A DNA stretch of 64,000 nt from Bathymodiolus brooksi (lineage: Eukaryota; Mollusca; Bivalvia; Mytilida; Modiolidae): positions 16,388,028 to 16,452,027 of the forward strand of contig OY804589.1 of NCBI GenBank assembly GCA_963680875.1, read 5' to 3'. The notes below the pieces were generated by a model. The model saw nothing but the letters and a program-made list of their open reading frames with translations, was not told where the DNA came from and made no database searches. Both the position numbers and the translations under genes were made by a program. Shown here piece after piece: positions 8,736 through 18,560 of the stretch (positions are counted from its first letter, which is position 1; each line of letters starts with the position of its first letter).

Positions 8736-10867
8736 TTAAACTCGCATATTAATTAATAAAGTTTCTTTTCTTCTTCTTAAAACATCACCCCCTGTATTAA
8801 CTTTATACAGCGGGAATATTTTGAAATGTCCTCCAGAACAATCATGTAAATGTTCATTAGCTCTTATTATAGTAAGGTCCTGGTGCCTTGTTTGTTGTCT
8901 ATGAACAGTCATTCGAGTTCGCAATTCAGTTTTGGTTTCACCTACATAGAATTCTCCACAATTAGAGCAAATAATTGCATATACAAGATTCTTAGTTTTG
9001 CATGATATATCTTGCATAACTGTAAAAGTTCGTCCATTTTTAAATGTAAACGAGGTTCCGTCTATTAAACTCGGACATGTCATACATCTCTTGTCGGTAC
9101 ATTTCTTAACAGGTGGTGATGATTCATGAAAATCAAATTTTGATGACGACAAGAAGCCTTTCAGATTTTTCGGCTGCCTTTTGCTGTTTATAATCTTCTT
9201 TTTTTGCAATACATTTTTCATACGTTCGCTACTGTTTAAGTTAAATTCAATTTGTTTCATAAAATGGAAAATATTGTAATCCCTTGGATTATAAGTAGCT
9301 GCAAACGGAATTATATTATTTTGATTTGAGGTTACATGTATTTGTTCCCGAGGTTCCGTATGTATCGGTCCTTTTTCCAACGCTTTCTGTATACCATGTT
9401 CAACTATTTCCTCCGGATATTGTTGATTTTTCAAATACAATCTAAGTTCCCGTAGTCGCGTATCTCTCAACTCCTCTGTGTTTGTGATCGTTATAATTCT
9501 CGAAGCCAAATTAAACGGAATGTTTTTTTTAATATGTTTCGGGTGACTGGATCTGAAATTAAGATACATATGGGTGTCAGTATCTTTCGAGAAAATGTTC
9601 GTTATTATGTTGTTATTTGTTGATATACGAATTAAAACGTCTAAAAACGGCATTTATATTTTGCTTCTGTTTATGGTGAAACGAATATGGTCATTTAAAG
9701 AATTAAGTTCGGTATGAACAATTTTAACGGGAATGTCAGAGTTCCATATAATAAAACAATCGTCAAGAAAACGCTTCCAGTTTTGTCGTACATACGATGC
9801 AAATTCTTATCCGTAGCTATTCAAAAGTTGTTCGTATAAAATATGTTCAAGGTATCCAAAAACAAGAGTAGCGTAAGTTGGCGCCATTTTAGTTCCCATT
9901 GCGGTTCCTCTTTTCTGTCGGTAAAACTTACCGTCAAAATAGGAAACATTTCTTTCAAGAATAATTTTCACGGTTTCAAGAATAAATTCTTTAGAAAAGC
10001 GATCTTGTACAATGTTTGGTTTATTTTCCAACCAAAATGTTATTGCAGAAATTCCCAAATCGTGCGGAATATTTGTATAAAGACTTACAACATCAACACT
10101 GATGAGTTCAGAATTTGGATTTACGGTCGTCGGCAAATGATTTAAATATTCTAGATCGTCCCTTATAAAACTAGGTACTTAACAACATACTGGTTTAAGT
10201 ATAATGTCTATAAAATGGGTTAATCGTTGAGTGACGCAATTGGGTCCGCCATCAATAGGACGAAATTTTAAATCATCCGGATTTAAAATTTTGATACATT
10301 CTGTGTGTTGTTCCAGTATTGCGTTTGAGATTACTTCACTTTTATGCACTTTTGGCAATCCATAAAAATAGCTTTCTGTAAATGTAAAATTTGTAATATA
10401 ATCAATTTCTTCTTTATGTAATTCACCTTCATGTTCATGTAACAATTTAGTTATCATTCTATGTGTCCTCTGATCTGCCTTTTTATCCGTTTCTTCATAA
10501 TACATTCCATCTTTCAACATGTCCAAAGTTTTTCTCTGTAATATTCTCGATCTAAAATTACAACAGCATTACCTTTATCTGCCTCTTTTATCACGATCGA
10601 TTTATCTGACTTTAGACTAAATATAGCTTGTCGTTCGTTGCGGCATATATTATCCTTAGCATGTTTATTTGTTTCAAGTGATTTATTTTTTGATGTATTA
10701 ATTGATTCCTCTAAGTATTTATCCTTTGTAGGTTTAGGGATCCAGTCGGATTTGTTTCTAACTAAGGGTCCTCCTATATCATCATCTTCATCTTCTTCAT
10801 TTCCATTAAATATATAGTTAATTCTCAATCGTCTGCAAAAAACATCAATATCCGCTCCAAGCAATGT
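8736..10867 (-). pseudogene. PLE2: Penelope-like RT + GIY-YIG polyprotein, nearly intact
   Basis: A minus-strand reading frame of about 710 codons interrupted by one frameshift (about 10520, within EYYREK) and three TAA stops (10179-10181, at YG-stop-EF about 9807, and KI-stop-MPFLD about 9654). In order: LLGADIDVFCRR, the acidic NGNEEDEDDD, IKEADKGNAVVILD, FYGLPKVHK, FRPIDGGPNC, motif A SVDVVSLYTNIPHD, KRGTAMGTKMAPTYA, catalytic FLDDCFIIW, MPFLDVLI, SSHPKHIKKNIPF, a Cys linker (CTDKRCMTC) and GIY-YIG (LVYAI...FYVGETKTELRTRM). This is the full Penelope-like order. The start is truncated where it meets an inverted piece at 10868. The low number of lesions suggests a young copy. Confidence 0.9.
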
Positions 10868-10980
10868 CTTAACGGAAAGCGAAATAAAATTATTAAAAAA
10901 TGGATTAAAATTTACACCTACTCCAAATGAAGATAAAACATTGCTTGGAGCGGATATTGACGTTTTTTACAGACGATTTT
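10868..10980 (+). pseudogene. Inverted PLE2 N-terminal piece, deletion derivative
   Basis: The plus strand encodes LTESEIKLLKNGLKF, TPTPNEDKTLLGADIDVFYR and then RF. The second part repeats, in opposite orientation, the first codons of the adjoining minus-strand frame (LLGADIDVFCRR). The first part supplies N-terminal residues missing from that frame. After about 110 bp the sequence jumps into the 3' terminal repeat (from TTTTATATTG, about 10976). It is thus a second, head-to-head PLE2 copy from which almost the whole body is deleted. Confidence 0.75.
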
Positions 10981-11113
10981 ATATTGTTAACGTCACACTA
11001 TTGTTAACGTCATATATATACACTTATAAACATTGTACCTGAAGATCTGCAACAGCAGTGAAAACGTTAGTACAAGAATGTTGTGAAAAAATTCGTTTTG
11101 TTCTTTTTTTACT
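10976..11113 (+). repeat. PLE2 terminal inverted repeat, right copy
   Basis: Reverse complement of 7919-8050, including TTGTTAACGTCACACTATTG and the hammerhead-like motif. The pair makes the PLE2 unit (about 3.2 kb) symmetrical at its ends. Confidence 0.8.
11035..11073 (+). ncRNA. Hammerhead-like motif, PLE2 type, right copy
   Basis: Third copy, identical over 39 nt to 7636-7674 and 7953-7991, at the end of the deletion derivative. It faces outward, opposite to the 7953 copy. Confidence 0.65.
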
Positions 11114-11171
11114 AATTTATTTTATATGTATCAGCATACGGATTTCATTTGACTTTTTATATATATATATA

Positions 11172-11275
11172 CAACGTCTGAAAAACCAGTCAACGATCAA
11201 TCTTACGGGGTGTTGGATCGTTACGGTATAACGATACTATACAAGTAAAACAATTATAAACGTCTAAAATGGTTT
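11172..11275 (+). repeat. Diverged PLE-linked terminal box
   Basis: Starts ACGTCTGAAAAACCAGTCAA and ends AAACGTCTAAAATGG, the same boundary sequences as 12620-12726, with a diverged middle (GTTGGATCGTTACGG against GTCGGATCGGAAACA). Probably a related pLTR-like unit. Confidence 0.5.
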
Positions 11276-11653
11276 GTAAAACAACACCAAGTACACAAAA
11301 CAAAGTGATAAAGAATTAAACACTTCGTTGAATGACAAAATGTTCGTCCCACCGAGGGACTTTATCAATGTCTAATTAAATAAAATCTCGAAACAATATA
11401 GCGACTTTTCAAATTTCAAAAAAAAAAATTTGACGGTCCATGTACGGCACAAAAGAACCAGAAGATGCACATATGAAACTACATGCATAAAAAAATGGAA
11501 ATCCTACATATAAATTAATAAAAGTACAATAACAATAATATAAATATACAATAGGGCTACACATTTAAATAAATGTTAAATTAGAAATAAAAATAAATAT
11601 AAAAATGAGACATTATTGGTAAATGTATCAAATAGCACTGTCAAAATATTGTT
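11258..11653. repeat. 1.3-kb inverted repeat, left arm
   Basis: About 390 bp whose reverse complement is 12171-12553 at high identity, from AAACGTCTAAAATGGTTTGT to CACTGTCAAAATATTG. No protein is encoded. It carries a hammerhead-like motif on the minus strand (11334-11372). Confidence 0.85.
11334..11372 (-). ncRNA. Hammerhead-like motif, fourth type, left arm
   Basis: Minus strand: stem I GACA/TGTC, TTGATAA in place of CTGANGA, a perfect stem II GTCCC-TCGGT-GGGAC, then GAAC in place of GAAA and ATTTT before the distal stem I. Three core changes make it a probably dead copy. Confidence 0.4.
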
Positions 11654-11744
11654 GAAAACGGTATAATACCCAAACTCATTCAAGAAAACGGCCCGCCACA
11701 GTCTGGAATATATACTTTGGGAAACTTGGATTGTGGTCAACATA

Positions 11745-12070
11745 AATAATAATAATAATAATAAATAAATAAGCTTTATTTAGAGTCGGCATGGTTAAAA
11801 CAACATACAACATAAGCTCTGTTGAGCTTTTAACCGACATACACAGACACAGAATAAATAACAAATAACAAGCATGCAACATACAGCTAAAATACAAGAC
11901 TAAGTAAGCACTACATGTAAAATACTAACAGTTACAAGATAAGCAAAAAAGCAGATTAAAAGCTGATGTTATAAGCTAAGCACACCAAGAGCTAATGTAG
12001 CAAACTATGAACAACTAAAAGCTGATATTATGAGCAAAGCATAACAATTTTATAAGCACAATAAATAAAA
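11745..12070. repeat. Dispersed repeat in the loop of the 1.3-kb inverted repeat
   Basis: Begins TAAGCTTTATTTAGAGTCGG and continues CATGGTTAAAA, ATAAGCTCTGTTGAGC and ACCGACATAC, then AAAAGCTGAT and AGCTAAGCA boxes. A second copy at 55228-55530 shares this order, and a short part recurs at 50043-50130. Family unknown. Confidence 0.65.
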
Positions 12071-12170
12071 ACTGGATATGACCTAGATGGTAGAAATCTA
12101 AACAAATTTAAATGTCAGCACAAACTGAACATTTACATACAATATTTACATACAATATTTACAAACAATA

Positions 12171-12553
12171 TTTTGACAGTGCTATTTGATACATTTACCA
12201 ATAATGTCTCATTTTTATATTTATTTCTATTTCTAATTTAACATTTATTTAAATGTGCAGCCCTATTGTATATTTATATTATTGTTATTGTACTTTTATT
12301 AATTTATATGTAGGATTTCCATTCTTTTATGAATGTAGTTTCATATGTGCATCTTCTGGTTCTTTTGTGCCGTACATGGCCCGTCAAAAACTTTTTTTTG
12401 AAATTTGAAAAGTGGCTATATTGTTTCGAGATTTTATTTAATTAGACATTGATAAAGTCCCTCGGTGGGGCGAAAATTTTGTCATTCAACAAAGTGTTTA
12501 ATTCTTTATCACTTTGTTTTGTGTACTTGGTGTTGTTTTACAAACCATTTTAG
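12171..12553. repeat. 1.3-kb inverted repeat, right arm
   Basis: Reverse-complement partner of 11258-11653, with the hammerhead-like motif on the plus strand (12445-12483). The arms are separated by about 520 bp. Confidence 0.85.
12445..12483 (+). ncRNA. Hammerhead-like motif, fourth type, right arm
   Basis: GACA/TGTC stem I, TTGATAA (C3 to U and G8 to A against CUGANGA), a stem II of CCC-TCGGT-GGGG type, intact GAAA, AUU stem III and U at the cleavage position. Same 39-nt geometry as the other hammerhead-like sites in the window. Confidence 0.45.
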
Positions 12554-12555
12554 AC

Positions 12556-12618
<63 letters not shown>
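12556..12618. repeat. (TA)n microsatellite
   Basis: About 60 bases of alternating TA with one G interruption, joining the 1.3-kb inverted repeat to the next terminal box. Similar TA runs mark the other PLE-end junctions (7720, 7880, 11160). Confidence 0.9.
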
Positions 12619-12619
<1 letters not shown>

Positions 12620-12620
<1 letters not shown>

Positions 12621-12740
12621 CGTCTGAAAAAGTGGCCAACGTATGAACCTACGAGATGTCGGATCGGAAACAAGTGTTAACGATACTGTGCAAACAAACA
12701 AAAATGATAAATAAACGTCTAAAATGTTAGCACAACGATA
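12620..12740 (+). repeat. PLE-linked terminal repeat (pair with 7737-7880)
   Basis: ACGTCTGAAAAAGTGGCCAA through GATGTCGGATCGGAAACAAG to AAACGTCTAAAATGTTAGCA and CAACGAT. It is the inverted partner of 7737-7880, enclosing PLE2 and the 1.3-kb inverted repeat. Confidence 0.65.
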
Positions 12741-12811
12741 TCAAAAAAAGATGTTAAAATGTAACAAAAATAACTATAAGTCTACAAAAAGACTATAATT
12801 ATAATTAAATC

Positions 12812-12850
12812 GACGGATATGTCGCTTGACCGACAAGCTTCATCAGCGTC
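12812..12850 (-). ncRNA. Hammerhead-like motif downstream of PLE3
   Basis: Minus strand, 3' of and in the same sense as the PLE3 frame: stem I GACG/CGTC, intact CTGATGA, stem II GCTTG-TCGGT-CAAGC, then GACA (A14 to C), AU/AU stem III and C at the cleavage position. One core change from a complete minimal type-I hammerhead. Confidence 0.6.
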
Positions 12851-13074
12851 TGCAATCTGATTTGAAAAATTGTCACGTGACCATCAGTTATCGTGACGTA
12901 AATTACTAAAAATCATAATCTTGAACTTTATTCTTTATATTATTCAAGTATATTGCACACTAATTTATAAATATGAACAGAATGAGAAAATGTAATGATG
13001 AAGTTTACCAACTAGCTAAGGACCAGGCACTGGTTAAAAAGTTAAAAAAAACCAAAAGATTTAGGCCTTTTTGT

Positions 13075-14518
13075 TTATGCCTTCGGGTGTAATGTTTGTA
13101 ACTCGCGGATCCAAAAACTCTCTTTTTTCTGTCTTTGATTTTCTTTCCAACTTGGATTGTGGTCAATGATATAAATTTTGGATCTGTCAAAGTCTTCCAA
13201 TGAGTGCCCCGGCGACACAAAGTGTTGACTCACGGGCAAGAGCGTCTTTTTCGTAGGGTCACTTCTGTGTCCATTCATTCTTTTGTTGAATGGTTGGACA
13301 CTTTCTCCTACGTATTGCGTCCCGCAGACGTGACAGTCGAGGAGGTAAACCACATTAGGTGTTTTGCAATTGACATCGCAAAATATCTTATACTCCTTTC
13401 CTGTCGTCTTGCTATGGAACATTTGTGTGCGTTGCAATTGGAGACAGCACTTGCAACACCTGTCACCACATGGTTTACACTGGCCGACCGTCGATGAAGG
13501 TCTAGATACCGCAGCTCTTATCAGTGTATCCTTAATGCTTTTACGTCGCCGGAACGCTACAACGGGTGGTTCAGGGAACAACTTGGCCAGCGTTTCACTT
13601 TTTTTCAATTTCTTTCCAATGATGTCGGACAATGCCTGCAATTTTCTCTAAAGAAGGATGGTAAGTGAGAACAAGGGGAACCCGTTTGTTGTTCTTTTTT
13701 TCTTTGTACTCCAGGAGGTCATTTCTGTTAATTTCACTGGCTTTTGAAAACCCACTCTCTATAACTTTGTCATTATATCCCCGTTTCTTCAAATGATGGG
13801 ATAAATCTCCTAGTCTTTGCTTGGTGGTTTCAACAGTGGAGCATATTCGTTTTACCCTAATGGCTTGGCTGCATGGGATACTCTTAAAACAGTGCTTAGG
13901 ATGGCAACTACTGGGTGAAAGGTATTGATGTTTGTCTGTGGGCTGAGTATAAATCAGTTGTCATGTTGCCCTCCTTGACCGTGGTGGTAGTATCAAGGAA
14001 GGACATTTTGGTTTTCGACACTTCGTGTGTGAATTTTATAGACGGATGGATACTGTTGGCATGTTCCAAAAATTCAGCAAGCTCTTTATCGCCATGTGTC
14101 CACTTCATGTCAACGTCATCTATAAATCGGAACCATGAAAGAGGTTGTTTAAGTGACGAGAGGTGTAATCGTTCTTCTAGGTCCCCCATAAAAATGTTGG
14201 CATAGGAGGGTGACATTTTGGTTCCCATAGCTGTCCCATTTATTTGAAGAGAGTGATTTCCGTCAAAAGTAAAATTGTTGTTTTTTAGAACTAGTGTAAG
14301 CATCTCTACTAAACATTCTGTCGGAGGTTCTTGATCTGTTCGTTGTTCCCATATTTTTCTGCATGCGGCAATTCCGTCATCATGGGGAATGTTCGTGTAA
14401 AGGGAAGTTACATCCATGGTAACAAGCGTGGTATTTTCTGGAATGGTTAAAGTTTCCATTTTCTTCAAGTAGTCGGTAGTATCTTTGATGTGTGATGGAA
14501 GGTTTTCATCGAACGGCC
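13075..14518 (-). pseudogene. PLE3: Penelope-like RT + GIY-YIG, 5'-truncated
   Basis: From DTTDYLKKMETLTIPENTT the frame shows RT motif A (TMDVTSLYTNIPHDDG), NGTAMGTKMSPSYANIFMGD, catalytic FRFIDDVDMKWTHG and FLDTTTTV. After a frameshift near 13908 come SCHPKHCFKSIPCSQAIRVK, RICSTVETTKQRL and KKRGYND. After another near 13620 come PEPPVVAFRRRKSIKDTL, a Cys-rich linker (CKPCGDRCCKCC) and GIY-YIG (NVVYLLDCHVCGTQYVGES, NKRMNGHRSD), ending SFWIRELQTLHPKA-stop at 13075. The upstream RT is missing because the foldback element starts at 14519. A different PLE lineage from PLE1 and PLE2. Confidence 0.9.
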
Positions 14519-16281
14519 CCTGAAATGTCCAACTTTGCTGTTTTTGGCCATTATCTCGAAAACTATATTAGATAAAGAAAAAACTACTGCTCAAAGATGA
14601 TCAATGTAATGCCAAAAAGGATTGGCATGACATTATCTATTTGTAACTACAAAAAAATATACATATGTATTGTAGTGACTCAGGATTTCCAGGTGAACAA
14701 TTCAGGCTCCTGGGAGTCTCTAGTTTTAGAACCCCCCTGGAACCCCCTTTGAAAAATTTCTGGATCCGCGCCTGGATAACAGTTAAATATAGGTCCTTGT
14801 TAATTACCGGTATTATCAGTCCTGTAGGAGTGCTCGTACCCTTTATGAAAGACACGACTACTCTCTGTTTAATGATTGTAATGGCTAACTTTGATGATAC
14901 ACTCTCAATCACGAAGTTAAAAGGGTATACTGTTGTTTACCCGTCCGTTAACTAGTCCGTCCGTCAGTCCTATTTAGGTTTTCAGATAATAACTTGAGAA
15001 CGGATTCAGATATTTTTCAAACTTACCACAAATGTTTACTGATGACCATTAAAGACAGATCAAGTTAGAATATGGGTTGATCAGATCTCTTATTCTTGAG
15101 TTACGGCCCTTGATTGACTGAAAATAGACAATTTCGTCTGGGTTTTTGGGGTGCCTAAAACGGATCACTCCCTACTACTATTTACTCCAACCCAGGATCG
15201 AAAATACCCATAAAATGAAAATAAATAATTTGATTTGGCCTATGTGAAAAATAAATAATTTAATCCTGAAAATAAAATAAATATTTCGATTAAAAATAAA
15301 TCTTCCAAGCCCCTGCCCCCCCCCCCCCCCTCAAAATCAAATGGTCGTCCCCCTATATAAAAGTAATACGTTTTTGGTATTTAGAACTCAGCTTAATTGT
15401 CCGTTTTTCTGTCTGTTTGTCTTGCTGTCTAAAACTCCTCATTTAACTGCACAATAGTTTGGTGAAACTTTACGTTCGCCCTCCATGACCCATCCCCAAA
15501 CTTTTTTTTAGTTCCAAATGTGTATGTTTTGAGATTTTAAATGTTAACAAGCATTATATTGGGATGGAGCCGAACAGTGAGGCTTTTGAGGGACCCACTG
15601 CGTCCATTTGGATCGATTTTCATTTGATGGAATGGGCTCATTAAAAAGGTTCCGACACCAGACGAAATGGTCTATTTTCAGTCAATCAAGGACCGTAACT
15701 CAAGAATAAGAAATCTGATCAACCCAAATTCTAACTTGATCTGTCTTTAATGGTCATCAGTAAACATTTGTGGTAAGTTTGAAAAAAACCTGAATCCGTT
15801 CTCAAGTTGTTATCTGAAAACCTAAATAGGACTGACGGACGGACTAGTTAACGGACGGGTCAAAAACAGTATACCCTTTTAACTTCGTGATTGAGAGTGT
15901 ATCATCAAAGTTAGCCATTACAATCATTAAACAGAGAGTAGTCGTGTCTTTCATAAAGGGTACGAGCACTCCTACAGGACTGATAATACCGGTAATTAAC
16001 AAGGACCTATTTTTAACTGTTATCCAGGCGCGGATCCAGAAATTGTTCAAAGGGGGTTCCAGGGGGGTTCTAAAACTAGAGACTCCCAGGAGCCTGAATT
16101 GCTCACCTGGAAATCCTGAGCCACTACAATACATATGTATATTTTTTTGTAGTTACAAATAGATAATGTCATGCCAATCCTTTTTGGCATTTACATTGAT
16201 CATCTTTGAGCAGTAGTTTTTTCTTTATCTAATATAGTTTTCGAGATAATGGCCAAAAACAGCAAAGTTGGACATTTCAGG
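14519..16281. mobile_element. 1.76-kb foldback element
   Basis: Bases 14519-15141 and 15658-16281 are inverted copies of each other at high identity (CCTGAAATGTCCAACTTTGC against its reverse complement at the far end), with a loop of about 515 bp containing a C-run. The arms give mirror-image reading frames (14637-14955 and 15844-16162) that are repeat shadows, not genes. Motifs such as AGGCGCGGATCCAGAAA and GACGGACGGACTAG recur. It abuts PLE3 at its left end. Target duplication not resolved. Confidence 0.85.
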
Positions 16282-16399
16282 AGCATTAACTCCTATAAGG
16301 GTTGGCCGTACAGCTTCATCCGAATGAAGACTTTTGACGAGCTTGATTTGCGTATCATTTCAGCAAGCAAAGGTTTCAGTGGTTCTCAAGAAGAAGATC

Positions 16400-16493
16400 A
16401 AAATGTAAAAAGTTAACGGACGGACGATGGACGGACGACGAACGCAATGTGATGGCAAAAGATCACCCTGACTTTTAGTCATGTGAGCTAAAA
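16400..16493 (+). repeat. Bivalve-type repeat tail (GACGGACGA ... GTGAGCTAAAAA)
   Basis: GGACGGACGATGGACGGACG, then GCAATGTGATGGCAAAAGAT, CACCCTGAC...GTCATGTGAGC and an A-run. This layout, a GAC-rich stretch, a hairpin and GAGCTAAAAA, recurs at 33585-33656 and is one I associate with interspersed repeats of bivalve genomes. Confidence 0.6.
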
Positions 16494-16782
16494 AGGGGGT
16501 TCACATCTAATGTTTGCCGATTTTCACGTGATTTTTCAAAAATTCGTCGACAGCGAAGGTCAAAATTGCTTTGAAAACCTATGAATTACATTTTCGTCAT
16601 CTCCTTGAGAACCACTGAACATAATTTAACCAATTTAACTTTGAGGGTGTTCACTATGAGGTACTACACTAGTGTTGTTACTTTGGTGCAGATCGATAGG
16701 AGACTTTGAACATTCTGATTGATCGATTTTCAAGAACCAATGAAGGCATTGTCGGGGAAAATTTATTAAAGTAGTCGTACTC

Positions 16783-18560
16783 CTCACTACCTTTCTCACC
16801 CTTCCTCTCCATCCTCCTCCTCACTGCGTCTCTCCCTCCTTCCTCGCCCTCATTCCTCTCCATCCTCCTCCACACTACATCTCCCCTTCTTCCTCTCCAT
16901 CCTCCTCCTCCCTACCGCTCTCCCTCCTTCATCTCCATCCTCCACCTCACTACCTCTCTCCCTCCTTCCTTCCCATCCTCCTCCTCACTACCTCTCTCCT
17001 TCTTCCTCTTCTTTACTTCTCTCCCTCCCTGCTCTCCTCCTCATCACTACCTCTCTCCCTCCTCCTCCTCACTGCCTCTCTCCCTCCTTCCTCTCAATCC
17101 TCCTCCTCACTACTTCTCCTCCCTCTTTCCCCTCCATCCACTTCCTCACTACCTCTTTCCCTCCTCCTCCTCACTGCCTCTCTCCCTCCTTCCTCTCAAT
17201 CCTCCTTCTCACTACTTCTCATCCCTTGTTCCTCTCCACCCACTTCCTCACTACCTCTCTCCCTTCTTCCTCTCCATCCTCTTCACTACCTCTCTCTGTC
17301 CTTCTCCTCACTAGCACTCCCTCCTTCCTCTCAATCCTCCTCCTCCCTACCGCTCTCCCTCCTTCATCTCCATCCTCCACCTCACTACCTCTCTCCCTCC
17401 TTCCTTCCCATCCTCCGCCTCACTACCTCTCTCCTTCTTCCTCTTCTTTACTTCTCTCCCTCCCTGCTCTCCTCCTCATAACTACCTCTCTCCCTCCTCC
17501 TCCTCACTACATCTCCCCTTCTTCCTCTCAATCCTCCTCCTCCCTACCGCTCTCCCTCCTTCATCTCCATCCTCCACCTCACTACCTCTCTCCCTCCTTC
17601 CTTCCCATCCTCCTCCTCACTACCTCTCTCCTTCTTCCTCTTCTTTACTTCTCTCCCTCCTCCTCCTCACTGCCTCTCTCCCTCCTTCCTCTCAATCCTC
17701 CTCCTCACTACTTCTCCTCCCTCGTTCCCCTCCATCCACTTCCTCACTACCTCTCTCCCTCCTCCTCATCACTGCCTCTCTTCCTCCTTCCTCTCAATCC
17801 TCCTCCTCACTACTTCTCATCCCTTGTTCCTCTCCACCCACTTCCTCACTACCTCTCTCCCTCCTTCCTCTCCATCCTCCTCACTACCTCTCTCTATCCT
17901 TCTCCTCACTAGCTCTCCCTCCTTCCTCTCACTCCTCCTCCTCACTACTTCTCTCCCTGCTTCCTCTCCCTCATTCCTATCCATCCTGCTCACTACCTCT
18001 CTCCATCCTTCCTCTCAGTCATCCTCCTCATTATCTCTCTCCCTCCTTCCTTTCAATCTTCCTCACCACCTCTCCATCATTCATTCCTCTCAATCCGCCA
18101 CCTCATTACCTCTCTTCTCTTTCCTGTAATATTATCATCCACTTCATTACCACTGTCTTTCTACCGTCTCCATCCTCCTTATTAACTCTTCCTCACGGCA
18201 TCTCTCCATCTTCTGCCTAATTACCTTCTCCGTATACTTTTCTCCTCCGTCCTCATCATCCTCCTCCTTATTCCTCCTCACTACTTCTCTCCTCGTTTAC
18301 CTTTGTCACTTCGTCCTTTCTATCCTCTTCCTTCAAATCTCCTCTTCACTAGCTGTTTCACTACTTCTCATCATTATCCTCCTCACTATCTCCATCCTTT
18401 TCCATATTGACTCCCTCCCTAGTTCCTCCCGTCATACTCCTTATTTTATACCTCTATCTCTCCTTCCTCTCCATCATCTTTTTACCATTCTCCCTCCGTC
18501 CTCTCTATCCTTCTCTTTATATTCCTTCCTTCCTGCCCTCTTCCTCATACCTGTCAGTTG
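16783..18560. repeat. Pyrimidine-strand satellite with higher-order repeats
   Basis: About 1.8 kb almost purely C and T on the plus strand, built of roughly 38-40-bp variants of CTCACTACCTCTCTCCCTCC and TTCCTCTCCATCCTCCTC. Blocks recur: the segment starting CTCCCTACCGCTCTCCCTCC occurs at about 16907, 17343 and 17537, and the block with CATCCCTTGTTCCTCTCC near 17220 and 17818. The long Ser/Pro/Leu frames here are translation artefacts. The polypurine-polypyrimidine tract could form triplex (H-DNA). Confidence 0.9.

Noticed and set aside
12465..12680. 71-codon frame with an IYIYIY run
   Set aside because: Produced by the (TA)n tract between terminal repeats.
14637..16162. A pair of nearly identical 91-96-codon proteins on opposite strands
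   Set aside because: They are mirror images of the foldback arms; no domain, no codon bias.
17226..18129. Long Ser/Pro/Leu-rich open frames (228 and 101 codons)
   Set aside because: Direct translation of the C/T satellite; an open frame is expected because stop codons need A or G.
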